Origin: Shinella sp. SUS2
GTDB taxonomy: Bacteria; Pseudomonadota; Alphaproteobacteria; Rhizobiales; Rhizobiaceae
Length of the DNA: 37,659 nt
Reading direction: 5' to 3'
Assembly (NCBI RefSeq): GCF_001262505.1
Contig: NZ_KQ410753.1
Span: 1 to 37,659 of the forward strand
Shown: positions 8,026 to 16,273 of the stretch, one piece after another
Numbering within the stretch: the first letter of the stretch is position 1
Layout of the letters: the number at the start of each line of letters is the position of its first letter
Position numbers and translations under genes: made by a program
The notes under the pieces: model-generated
Told to the model about the DNA's origin: nothing
Seen by the model: the letters and a program-made list of their open reading frames with translations, nothing else
Database searches by the model: none

Positions 8026-8799
8026 TTACGGTTGGAGAGCCCTGCTGAGCGATAGGAACCGCTCGGAAAAGGCGTCGGATTTCCATGTCAGCTTCTGCAC
8101 CGGTCCCTTCGTCAGGGTGTCTTCCAACCGGAACCCCTCATCCTCGATGGAAAACTGAACGGCATGAGCATCCAGTCCGCTGAACTTCGGCGTCATTTCC
8201 CAGAGCCTGTCGAAATCCGCATCCGTTTTGCGCAGATAGGAGAAAAGATACATCACCCAGAAGAAGGGGAACGTGTCCTTCTCTGCTACGGGCGAAACGC
8301 ACATCGGATCGATTTCATAATTGCGCCGGAACCCACCGTTGTCCTTGAACGTGATGAGCTTTCGCGGCTGTTGCCAATAGCGACAGGTCTCTGCCCACCA
8401 TTTGCGGCAAAGCATGTTGCCGTCTTCGGCCGCCAGGAACCAGCTCGACACGTCCAGTGATGCATGGTGTCCCATGAAGGCAAAAAAGCCCGAGGGGGCG
8501 GAAGCATTGTCGATCCAGTCCTTCAAAGGCACGATGGGATAGGCCGTGGCATCGACCCAGACACCCCCATCCTGCAGGAGCTTTAGCCGGAGAATATCGG
8601 AAAAGGCCTGCGGCTGGTAGAATTTGGAAAGGTCAATGGGAAAATCACCAATCGCCTTCAGGGCATGTTCCCTGTCCAGAACGACAAGATCCCATTCCGG
8701 ATTGAGGTTCTTCCAGCGCTCAAGGCAAGCCTTGACAATTTCAGGTGCCGTATCGACGCCTTGCAGCCAGAGGGCATAAATCTTGCGAGGGACTACCAT
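8026..8799 (-). CDS. Capsular polysaccharide synthesis glycosyltransferase (GT32-like)
   Basis: This 257-residue protein matches the capsular polysaccharide synthesis family related to GT32 mannosyltransferases. It begins VVPRKIYALWLQG, has FSDILRLKLLQDGGVWVDAT with the family's acidic metal-binding position near residue 90, and keeps the usual family length. The ATG at 8799 is preferred to a TTG at 8832 because the recognisable homology begins there. It is the last gene of a minus-strand trio (11581 to 8026) and converges with the sulfotransferase gene across 24 bases. Confidence 0.8.
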   Translation of the reverse strand: MVVPRKIYALWLQGVDTAPEIVKACLERWKNLNPEWDLVVLDREHALKAIGDFPIDLSKFYQPQAFSDILRLKLLQDGGVWVDATAYPIVPLKDWIDNASAPSGFFAFMGHHASLDVSSWFLAAEDGNMLCRKWWAETCRYWQQPRKLITFKDNGGFRRNYEIDPMCVSPVAEKDTFPFFWVMYLFSYLRKTDADFDRLWEMTPKFSGLDAHAVQFSIEDEGFRLEDTLTKGPVQKLTWKSDAFSERFLSLSRALQP

Positions 8800-8859
8800 A
8801 TCACGAGCCTGCAAATGAAAGGAGTTTCCCAACGATTCTAGAGAAGGCGGTGTGAGACA

Positions 8860-9867
8860 TCAAACCCACTCCCCCTCATTGATCAGGCCGAGATTCACAA
8901 GCTGGCCCGCGCCTTCATACTTCACGCTGACACCTTCGAGATAAAGGGTACTGCGGATATTTTCCTTGTAGCGCTTGTACTCCCGGCTACCGCCATAATG
9001 CTGGCGGCGCGTCATCTCCTCCTCCACCTTCTGCTGCAGGGAAGAGAGGAACTTGAAGTGGAAGAGGGCCCCGGACACGGGAATGCCGGCCTTCATGGAT
9101 GTCTTGTTGAGTAACCAGGGCCACATGAGATGCGCCGAGCTCTGGTAGCGATAGTGTTTCTTCCACCAGACGAGCGGCATCTTGTTGAGGGCGGGAGCCT
9201 CCTTCGGCGTGTCGCGATTGAAAGCACGCAGCCGTGGGCCGCCCTGCACAAAGGTTCCCGACATGTAGTTCGACCTCTGGACATAGCCGTCGCGGTCAAA
9301 ATAGGGGCAGAGGCTGAAAGGATCATCGCCTGGCACCATGACCGTCTCATCAATCGGTCGGTCGCTATAGGCATCGAGCATCAGTACATGCAGGCATGGC
9401 CGGCCGATCTCCTTCAGATACTGGCCGAGATCCTTGAGCGTGCGGGTTTCCATATGGGGATAGACAAAGAACTCATCCGGATCGACGGTCACGCAGAGCT
9501 TTCCCGTCCCATATTTCTGGAGAAGATAGTTGCACCAATAGATGCCGAAGCCAGCCTTCTTGTATCCCTTGTCGGTATGCCAGACCGAAATATCCACCTT
9601 GCCCGCGCTCCATTCCTGAAACCCGTCCGTGGAGTCATTGTCGACGAAGACGAAGTGATCGACGCCCAGTTCCTTGTAATAGCGATAGAAGAAATCGATC
9701 CTGTGCATTTCGTTGCGGATGCAGCTGAAAAGAATGCAGGCGTCACTCTTACCAAGACGGTTCTGCACGCAGCGCAACTGGCTGCCGAAGCGCAAATTCT
9801 GCCAGCGCGCGAGAATAAAATTATAGGTGCGGCTGCTGACCAGACGATGCTTGAGTTTTCTAGCCAT
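8860..9867 (-). CDS. GT92/GT2-type glycosyltransferase
   Basis: This 335-residue GT-A enzyme has CIRNEMHRIDFFYRYYKELG, then HFVFVDNDSTDG, and the catalytic metal-binding DPDEFF near residue 135. This is the pattern of glycosyl transferase family 2_4/GT92 proteins. The ATG at 9867 is chosen because it overlaps the stop of the upstream gene by 8 bases; the longer reading frame would run 27 codons into that gene. It sits between two other glycosyltransferase genes, so it very likely acts on the same glycan. Donor and acceptor are unknown. Confidence 0.82.
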   Translation of the reverse strand: MARKLKHRLVSSRTYNFILARWQNLRFGSQLRCVQNRLGKSDACILFSCIRNEMHRIDFFYRYYKELGVDHFVFVDNDSTDGFQEWSAGKVDISVWHTDKGYKKAGFGIYWCNYLLQKYGTGKLCVTVDPDEFFVYPHMETRTLKDLGQYLKEIGRPCLHVLMLDAYSDRPIDETVMVPGDDPFSLCPYFDRDGYVQRSNYMSGTFVQGGPRLRAFNRDTPKEAPALNKMPLVWWKKHYRYQSSAHLMWPWLLNKTSMKAGIPVSGALFHFKFLSSLQQKVEEEMTRRQHYGGSREYKRYKENIRSTLYLEGVSVKYEGAGQLVNLGLINEGEWV

Positions 9868-11581
9868 GCCGTATCGCAAGTCCTTCAGATTCCCCGACAA
9901 ATGATGGGGCGAGCTTTCGCCAGTCCTGCCCGGTAAAGGTCTCGGCAATTCTGTCGAAGGATTTCAGCAAGGGCTCCATCCGTCCGCCATGCAGGAATTG
10001 CAGCGACGCTTTCCAGTCGGGGTCGGGTGGTGTGCCTGCCTCTGAAAATATCAGGCTTGCCCCGTTTGCAGAGCCAAACAGCTTTCGTTCCATCGCAGCC
10101 ACATGCTTCTGGCCGAAATGTCTTGTAGCCACCTCTTCCGTGCGCCGCAGGCGATCAAACCAGTGGCCCGCCGCATCGATGGCGGCCTGTTGTTGCTCCG
10201 GCAGAGCCAGATACCAGAACAGGAAGCGCCATGCCGGCAATCGGCCGCCCGGGAGAAGTGGGATTGCGACAAAGACCTTCTCGTTTTCGAAGACAAGCCT
10301 TTCCAAGGTGGGATCGTCTCCCGGGCACAATTCGAAGACGGGCAGGTCCGTGCAACGGGACAGAATCCGGGACAGATAGAGCGCCCGGTCATAGTCGCGA
10401 AGCCTTATCTCGTTGGATTGAAGCCCATGAAAGTCGGATTGCCCAGGTTGGAATTCGGCCCGCTCGGCATGGAAAAGGCGCCCCAGCACGGTCAGGCTGC
10501 CCGAGGCGCGAAGGATTTCGGCCGCGAACCGCGTCAATTGCGGCGGCCCATAGAGGACGGCGCTTGGTTGGCGCATCGTCTCAAGGTTCTTCGGCCAATT
10601 CCGGATGCCCGAACCGGGATCGAATATCCGCCCGTAGGAAGGACTGGTTTCGGTACGCGGCGGCATCCGTGTTCCAGCCTGCGGCACGGTAAGGACCGCC
10701 TGATCGGCCGGATGGGGCAAGGCGGCCCGCATTAACAGCGCCGAGCGGCATTGCTCTGCGGATTGAGCAACCTTTCGCGCGAAAAAATGCGGTTGCTCCT
10801 GCAGCCAAGCGAGGTGGTCATCATAAAAGACAATCGGCTTGCCATGGATATTGAACGTATAGAGGGTCGGAATGTAGCCGTGGGCGACCGCGCCTCCAAG
10901 CGCGTGAACGATCGTCTGGAAGAAGGTCTCGTCTGGAATCCAGACCTGTCGGTAGAAATGGTAGGCGGCGGGGTTTTCCTTCACCCAACGCAAGATTCCG
11001 ATGATCGTTTCCCGACGCAGGCACCACCATTGTGAACCGTAGCGCGGTGCCAGCCCGGCAGGGATTTTCCGCTTGATACCCAATTTGCGCTGAAGGCGGA
11101 CGCTTGCTTCGAACAGAACTCGACGGCGGGCGAAGCTGAAGGGATGGCGCAGCGTATAACGCTCCTGCCGCAAGCCACCCGTCATCCAGCGCTCGTCGTG
11201 GCTTTCGATGAAGTCAACCTCGTCATTGTGATCGAGGAACCGTTTGAGTTCAACGAGCGGTCGGATCGGCCAACAGGAGCAACTGACCAGATAGGCGTGG
11301 CTATAGGCTTTTCCGGACGTGGCGAGCAGGCGCAGCGCGCGAATCGTTCCGTCAACGAGGCCGAATTGGCCCCAGCCACAGCGGGCTCTCTCCTCGACGA
11401 GGAGAACACGTTCGTTCGCGTCGTAGCGCCGCTTGAGCTCTGCGAATTCTGCAAGTGAAGAATTGCGGTCATAATGAAGGCAAACAACGCATTCGTCATC
11501 GGCCGTCAACAGCATGTCGATCGATTTTCCGACCACTTCCGCCGGCTCGTGGGCTATCAAGACGAACGCTAAAATGGCCAT
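9860..11581 (-). CDS. Core-2/I-branching-type (GT14) glycosyltransferase with extra C-terminal domain
   Basis: The N-terminal 290 residues fit the Core-2/I-branching family (beta-1,6-N-acetylglucosaminyltransferases and xylosyltransferases). They start MAILAFVLIAHEP and contain VDFIESHDERW, GSQWWCLRRETI and PDETFFQTIVHAL, the conserved order in this family. Residues about 300-573 form a second, unrecognised domain; similar tails occur in alphaproteobacterial members, but I cannot name a function. It is the first gene of the minus-strand trio, divergent from the M23 peptidase gene across 110 bases that must hold both promoters. In bacteria such enzymes are often part of exopolysaccharide or glycoprotein loci. 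Confidence 0.8.
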   Translation of the reverse strand: MAILAFVLIAHEPAEVVGKSIDMLLTADDECVVCLHYDRNSSLAEFAELKRRYDANERVLLVEERARCGWGQFGLVDGTIRALRLLATSGKAYSHAYLVSCSCWPIRPLVELKRFLDHNDEVDFIESHDERWMTGGLRQERYTLRHPFSFARRRVLFEASVRLQRKLGIKRKIPAGLAPRYGSQWWCLRRETIIGILRWVKENPAAYHFYRQVWIPDETFFQTIVHALGGAVAHGYIPTLYTFNIHGKPIVFYDDHLAWLQEQPHFFARKVAQSAEQCRSALLMRAALPHPADQAVLTVPQAGTRMPPRTETSPSYGRIFDPGSGIRNWPKNLETMRQPSAVLYGPPQLTRFAAEILRASGSLTVLGRLFHAERAEFQPGQSDFHGLQSNEIRLRDYDRALYLSRILSRCTDLPVFELCPGDDPTLERLVFENEKVFVAIPLLPGGRLPAWRFLFWYLALPEQQQAAIDAAGHWFDRLRRTEEVATRHFGQKHVAAMERKLFGSANGASLIFSEAGTPPDPDWKASLQFLHGGRMEPLLKSFDRIAETFTGQDWRKLAPSFVGESEGLAIRHG

Positions 11582-11691
11582 ATTCCGCCTGTCTCCTTAC
11601 GGCTTGCTAGGTAGAGCGTCGCCAAGCCGGCCGTCAACTGCCGCCCGTTCCATATGTCCTGTTGTCTTTCCCTCAATTCAGGAAAAAACCT
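11582..11691. promoter_or_regulatory. Divergent promoter region, GT14 gene / M23 peptidase gene
   Basis: This 110-base gap between two genes read outward must contain the start signals of both. I see no clear -35/-10 pair or operator by eye. Confidence 0.4.
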
Positions 11692-12687
11692 TTGCGAACC
11701 CTTTTCCCACTCCTGGGCTCCGTCCTCTTCACACCCCTTGTCTTCGCCGTACCGGCCTTGGCGATCGAGCTCGGTCTGCCGGCGCAATGCGAGCTCGGCA
11801 AGACGTGCTTCATGCAGCAATATCCTGACATGGATGCGGGAAAGGGCGTCGCCGATCCCCTATGTGGCAGCCAATCTTATGATGGCCACAAGGGAACCGA
11901 TCTGCGCATCCTCTCCCTAAAAGACATGGAGAAAGGTTACCCCGTTATCGCCGTCGCCGACGGCAAGGTGCTGCGCGTCAGGGATGGGGAGATGGATCAT
12001 CTCGTCGAGACAGAAGAAGACCGGGTGAGGATTTCCGGAAAGGAATGCGGCAACGGCCTCGTCATGCAGTTGAAGGATGGCTACGAAGTCCAGTATTGTC
12101 ATCTTAAGAAGGGAAGTCTCACCGTCCAACCAGGAACTAACGTGCGTAAGGGCGAGCACCTCGGAGATATCGGCTCCTCCGGTCTCGCCCAGTTCCCCCA
12201 TGTCCACATCACTGTTTCCCAAAACGGCGAAACACTCGATCCTCTGACGGGACGTAAACTTTCGGAAGGCTGCACCGCGGCAACAGGACAAGCGGCTTCC
12301 CTTTTTTCCCGGGACATCGTCGAAAAAATCGACCTGACGAAGCCGGCAATCCTAGCGTCAGGAATCGCCGGAAAGCCGGTCAACCATCAGGCTCTCGTCG
12401 TCGAGGGACCGCCAGCGCAGGCCCTTTCGAGTGACAAGCTGTTTGTCGCCTGGGTCTGGCTTGCGAACCTGAAGAAGGGAAATACAATCAAGCTCGTCCT
12501 GACGGATAATCAGAAGAACATCGTCATAGATCATACGAGCAAGCCGATCGACCGGGATAAGGCTACATTTTCCGCCTTTGCCGGCAGGAAGCGGGCACTT
12601 CCTGCCGGCCGCTATGAACTGGACGTTTTAGTGCTGCAGGGCGACACGGATGTGAGGCGCACCAGTTCCAGCATCGTCGTGGAATGA
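11692..12687 (+). CDS. Exported M23-family metallopeptidase
   Basis: This 331-residue protein begins with a clear signal peptide (hydrophobic core about 5-20, cleavage likely after PALA at 21-24). The M23 (LytM-type) zinc centre is complete: HKGTD with H66 and D70, YCHL with H137, and HVH at 170-172. Family members cut peptide cross-links in peptidoglycan. Residues about 215-331 form a beta-rich C-terminal part of unknown function. I chose the TTG at 11692, since AGGA lies 8 bases upstream and translation from it starts directly with the signal peptide; a TTG at 11662 is the alternative. In a glycan locus it may remodel peptidoglycan to let an envelope structure pass, but it might be unrelated to the glycan. 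Confidence 0.82.
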   Translation: MRTLFPLLGSVLFTPLVFAVPALAIELGLPAQCELGKTCFMQQYPDMDAGKGVADPLCGSQSYDGHKGTDLRILSLKDMEKGYPVIAVADGKVLRVRDGEMDHLVETEEDRVRISGKECGNGLVMQLKDGYEVQYCHLKKGSLTVQPGTNVRKGEHLGDIGSSGLAQFPHVHITVSQNGETLDPLTGRKLSEGCTAATGQAASLFSRDIVEKIDLTKPAILASGIAGKPVNHQALVVEGPPAQALSSDKLFVAWVWLANLKKGNTIKLVLTDNQKNIVIDHTSKPIDRDKATFSAFAGRKRALPAGRYELDVLVLQGDTDVRRTSSSIVVE

Positions 12688-12753
12688 CGCACCCATCAAA
12701 ATCCGTTCGTAAAGCGCAGCGATACTGCTAAGGTCCGCCCGGCAGAAGGATGC

Positions 12754-14115
12754 ATGATGTTCACAAGATGGTTCCCTTCCTTGGACCAGGGGCTGGAGGC
12801 AATGGTCAGCCGCTATGCGGCCGCAAAATCAATCCGGAATGAGGTTCTGCGCTTCAGATCACACGATGCGCGGATACTCTTCCTAGCCAAGGAAAGTCTG
12901 AAAGGATCCTTCTTCAAGGACCTTTCGGATGAAATCAGGCGCGATGGTCACGCCAGACTGAAAAGTCGGCGTTCTATTGTGGAGTTTGCCTGGCTCATGT
13001 TCTTCCTGAAGGACTGGAAGCAGTTGGCTGCCGTCATTCAGGAAAAGGCTTCTCATCATCACTTTCCAGTCCATATGGCGGACCTTTATTTCCTTGCCAC
13101 CTATCGGTTGAACTGGGAGACCATTGCGCAAGGTGTAGATTCCGATGGCTTCAGGGATCGGGTGTCGGAAGCGATCGACCTCATCCGAAGCCATTGGCCG
13201 GCAGAGCAACACCGGGCAAGCCTGTTCTCCGCTCTCTTACAAAACTCCCTTGGGGAGCATCATGACGCGAGGGAGCGAATCATCCGCTTCTCGACAGGGT
13301 TGGACCTCATCCCCCCACTGGCGGCCGCCAAGGCGGCCTTGCCGAAGCCTGCCCGGGATACAACCCCCTGGCTCTTGAAAATCAAGCCTTCAAGCTGGAA
13401 GAATGCAACCATCCTTTCCGTCGATCAAGCCTATTACGAACGTTATGCGACGCCATTCCTCGCCATTCATAACGCGACGAACCCAGATCGCTGCGTCCAT
13501 TTCCATTGTGTCGGTTTCGATCCGCGCATGGTCGACAGCGTGAAGATCGATGAAACTGTCGGCTTTACAGTCGACCGGACCGACGTCTCCGGCCTCGGTC
13601 AACGGGATCGCCAAGGTTACTACGCTTGTGCACGGTTGATGCACGCCGTCGCTTATCTCGATATCTACGAGGATATTCTGATATCCGACGCGGATGGGTC
13701 CGTGGGGCTGTCGGCAAGCGAAGTGCTTGCGGATTTGCCCGGAGCGGACGTCGTCATCAAGTCCAAAATCCTGCGGCCGGGGCACGCCGTCTTCAACCTG
13801 CCTTGGGCAACCGTTCCGGCGGCGGCGAACATAATTCGCCGAAGCACCGGCGGCAGACTTTTTGCGCAATACCTGCGCGACTATCTTGCCGAAATCCTGG
13901 CATCAGCCCGCCGAAAAGAACGGCCTATGTGGTTCGCTGATCAATGCGCCCTGTTCTATGCCTATGTGGATCTGGAGGATCAGGTCGCATTCCGAAACTG
14001 CGATAAGATCCTGTATAATCAGGGGCGGAACTGGGCGCTTTTCTCAGGTGAAACTGCCAAGCAGAAACACATCGAAAAAGCCTTACAGGAACGCAAGCTT
14101 GGGAAGCGACAGTGA
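12754..14115 (+). CDS. Unrecognised protein, possible GT-A-fold glycosyltransferase
   Basis: I do not recognise this 453-residue protein with confidence. Residues about 1-210 look helical and could be a repeat domain. Residues about 215-440 look like a nucleotide-sugar-binding GT-A fold: a strand-rich start (ATILSVDQAYYERYATPFLAI), then YYACARLMHAVAYL, an ISDADGSVGL acidic motif of the DxD kind, and WFADQCALFYAY, which resembles the late DQ motif of GT8-type enzymes. AAGGA at 12746-12750 fits the second Met (12757) slightly better than the first. It lies 66 bases after the M23 gene and converges with rfbD 14 bases further on. The context supports a role in glycan synthesis. Confidence 0.55.
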   Translation: MMFTRWFPSLDQGLEAMVSRYAAAKSIRNEVLRFRSHDARILFLAKESLKGSFFKDLSDEIRRDGHARLKSRRSIVEFAWLMFFLKDWKQLAAVIQEKASHHHFPVHMADLYFLATYRLNWETIAQGVDSDGFRDRVSEAIDLIRSHWPAEQHRASLFSALLQNSLGEHHDARERIIRFSTGLDLIPPLAAAKAALPKPARDTTPWLLKIKPSSWKNATILSVDQAYYERYATPFLAIHNATNPDRCVHFHCVGFDPRMVDSVKIDETVGFTVDRTDVSGLGQRDRQGYYACARLMHAVAYLDIYEDILISDADGSVGLSASEVLADLPGADVVIKSKILRPGHAVFNLPWATVPAAANIIRRSTGGRLFAQYLRDYLAEILASARRKERPMWFADQCALFYAYVDLEDQVAFRNCDKILYNQGRNWALFSGETAKQKHIEKALQERKLGKRQ

Positions 14116-14129
14116 ACGGCCCGGTCAGG

Positions 14130-15029
14130 CTAAGGTAAAACCAATTGTTTGGCCGTTCTGGCAACGGCATCTCTCCAATCTGCAAGCCGCACGCCGTGCA
14201 TCCGCTCCAACTTGCAGCAATCGAGCTGCGAATTGGCGGGGCGGCGTGCGGGCGTCGGATAGGATGAGGACGGTATCCGCCCAACTCCCGCCGAGGGGCC
14301 GCCCCGCCTAGCGGAAGCAGCGAATATTTCCGCTGCGAAATCCGCCCAACTCGCAGAGCCCGAGCCTGTCATATGAAAGATCCCGCGAAGCTGCGGAGCA
14401 TCGCAGTCGAGGAGATTGCCGGCGATCGCCAGGATTCCATCAGCGATGTCGAGCGCCGAGGTGGGACTGCCGCGCTGATCGTCCACCACATTGATCTGAT
14501 CGCGGCTCTCCGCGAGAGTGAGCATGGTCTTCAGGAAGTTCCTGCCGAAAGGACTATAGACCCAGGCCGTGCGAAGGATGACGTGATTGTCCGTCGCCTC
14601 CACCACGGCGCGCTCGCCGGCGAGTTTCGTTCGGCCGTAAGCGCTCACCGGCCCAACCGGATCCGTCTCCAGATAGGGTTCGAGTTTTTCTCCATCAAAC
14701 ACGTAATCAGTGGAAAGGTGGATGACCGGGATGCCGAGGCCAGCCGCGGCGGCGGCAATCCGGCCGGGCGCAACCGCATTAATGGTGTACGCCTCCGCCT
14801 CTTCGGTTTCAGCACGGTCCACTGCCGTATAGGCGGCAGCCGAGACGATGACGTCTGGCCGCGCCTGCCGGAGAACAGCGGCAATGCCGTCAGAATCACG
14901 GAGGTCGAGCTCGGGCCGTCCCAAGGCCACGACCTCGAAGCGCTCATTCAAGGCTCCGCGCTCCAGAAGAGAGCGAACGACCTGGCCCTCGCGACCCGTC
15001 ACCACCATGCGTTTGCGCTTACCGTCCAT
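14130..15029 (-). CDS. rfbD: dTDP-4-dehydrorhamnose reductase
   Basis: This is the last step of dTDP-L-rhamnose synthesis, an NADPH-dependent reduction of dTDP-4-keto-L-rhamnose (RmlD). The 299-residue protein is an extended short-chain dehydrogenase: nucleotide-binding VVTGREGQV at 9-17, STDYVFDG at 106-113, and the catalytic pair Y131 and K135 in SAYGRTKLAGE, followed by TAWVY. The length is normal. The start codon lies 6 bases after the stop of rfbB, so the two form an operon. Confidence 0.95.
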   Translation of the reverse strand: MDGKRKRMVVTGREGQVVRSLLERGALNERFEVVALGRPELDLRDSDGIAAVLRQARPDVIVSAAAYTAVDRAETEEAEAYTINAVAPGRIAAAAAGLGIPVIHLSTDYVFDGEKLEPYLETDPVGPVSAYGRTKLAGERAVVEATDNHVILRTAWVYSPFGRNFLKTMLTLAESRDQINVVDDQRGSPTSALDIADGILAIAGNLLDCDAPQLRGIFHMTGSGSASWADFAAEIFAASARRGGPSAGVGRIPSSSYPTPARRPANSQLDCCKLERMHGVRLADWRDAVARTAKQLVLP

Positions 15030-15035
15030 TTTGCC

Positions 15036-16103
15036 TCACACGCCGGTTTTCTGCGCATGGCCGGGCAGACCAAGCCGCGCGCCGGAATAACGCTCGCGCA
15101 GGGGGCTCCACCACCATTCATTGTCGAGGTACCAGCGCACGGTCTTTTCGATACCGGTCTCGAACGTCTCCTCGGCCCGCCAGCCCAGCTCCGTTTCAAG
15201 TTTCGTCGCATCGATCGCATAACGGGCGTCATGGCCCGGCCGGTCGGTCACATAGGTGATGAGGTCGCCATGCGGCGTTGCACGCGGGCGAAAACCGTCC
15301 ATCAGGCCGCAGATCCGCGTCACCACGTCGATGTTGCGCCGTTCGTTACGGCCGCCGACATTGTAGGTCTCTCCGACCCGGCCGCGTTCCGCGATGATGT
15401 CGAGGGCACGGGCGTGGTCCTCGACATAAAGCCAGTCCCGCACATTCGCACCGTTGCCATAAACCGGCAGCGGCTTGCCCTCCATGGCGTTGAGGATGAC
15501 AAGCGGGATCAGTTTTTCCGGGAAATGGTAGGGGCCGTAATTGTTGGAGCAGTTGGAGACGACCACCGGCAGGCCATAGGTGCGTTCCCACGCTTTGACG
15601 AGATGGTCAGAAGCCGCCTTGGAGGCCGAATAGGGCGAACTTGGATCATAGGCCGTCGTTTCGCTGAAAAGGCCTTCTTCACCGAGCGATCCATAAACCT
15701 CGTCCGTCGAGACATGCAGAAAGCGGAAAGCCTGCTTTCGTTCACCCTCCAGAGCGCTCCAGTAGGCCCTGGCGCCTTCCAGAAGCGTGAAGGTGCCGAG
15801 GATGTTGGTGTTGATGAAGTCCTGCGCCCCGTTGATCGAGCGGTCGACATGGCTTTCGGCGGCGAGATGCATGATCCGGTCGGGCTGGAAATCTATAAGT
15901 GTTCGCGACAGGGTTTCGCCATCACAGATATCGGCGCGCAGGAAACGATAGTTGGGCGCCCCGCGAACAGCCTGCAAAGACGTCTCCGTGCCGGCATAGG
16001 TGAGCTTGTCGACGTTCAGGACCTCATAGCGCTTTTCCAGAACGAGATGCCGGACGACGGCTGATCCGATGAAGCCGGCTCCGCCGGTGACGAGTACGCG
16101 CAT
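15036..16103 (-). CDS. rfbB: dTDP-glucose 4,6-dehydratase
   Basis: RmlB converts dTDP-glucose to dTDP-4-keto-6-deoxyglucose. The 355-residue protein shows the NAD-binding TGGAGFIGS at 6-14, STDEVYG at 132-138, and the catalytic YxxxK (Y158, K162) in YSASKAASDHLVKAW, plus RDWLYVEDHARA and YNVGG. The ATG at 16103 is used because it starts directly with MRVLVTGGAGFIG; upstream codons in the same frame add no family sequence. It is the first gene of the minus-strand rfbB-rfbD pair, divergent from rfbA. Confidence 0.96.
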   Translation of the reverse strand: MRVLVTGGAGFIGSAVVRHLVLEKRYEVLNVDKLTYAGTETSLQAVRGAPNYRFLRADICDGETLSRTLIDFQPDRIMHLAAESHVDRSINGAQDFINTNILGTFTLLEGARAYWSALEGERKQAFRFLHVSTDEVYGSLGEEGLFSETTAYDPSSPYSASKAASDHLVKAWERTYGLPVVVSNCSNNYGPYHFPEKLIPLVILNAMEGKPLPVYGNGANVRDWLYVEDHARALDIIAERGRVGETYNVGGRNERRNIDVVTRICGLMDGFRPRATPHGDLITYVTDRPGHDARYAIDATKLETELGWRAEETFETGIEKTVRWYLDNEWWWSPLRERYSGARLGLPGHAQKTGV

Positions 16104-16273
16104 GCGAGCTTTCCTGTCCGCTTCCCCTGAAGTGCGAGGCTTCACCTTTAACCGAAGGGGAAGTTTCAGGGCAAGGACAGCCCGGCACCTTTGGGTGCGC
16201 GCAAGTGTTGCAACGCGGCCCTCATCCATGCGAGGTTCGGCGCGATTTTCCGTTGGTGACTGGTCTATCCTAC
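16104..16273. promoter_or_regulatory. Divergent rfbB/rfbA promoter region with nested inverted repeats
   Basis: This 170-base gap must carry promoters for both halves of the rhamnose set. Between about 16114 and 16179 several inverted repeats overlap: CTTCCCC (16121-16127) with GGGGAAG (16157-16163), TGAAG with CTTCA (16128-16144), and outer arms CTGTCC and GGACAG. Some of these pairings exclude each other. They could be an operator or an RNA structure in the rfbB leader. No known regulator site is recognised. Confidence 0.45.

Noticed and set aside
14373..16064. Long plus-strand open frame (563 codons) under rfbD and rfbB
   Set aside because: It lies antisense to two clear rfb genes, its composition is Arg/His/Asp-rich, and no family motif is present.
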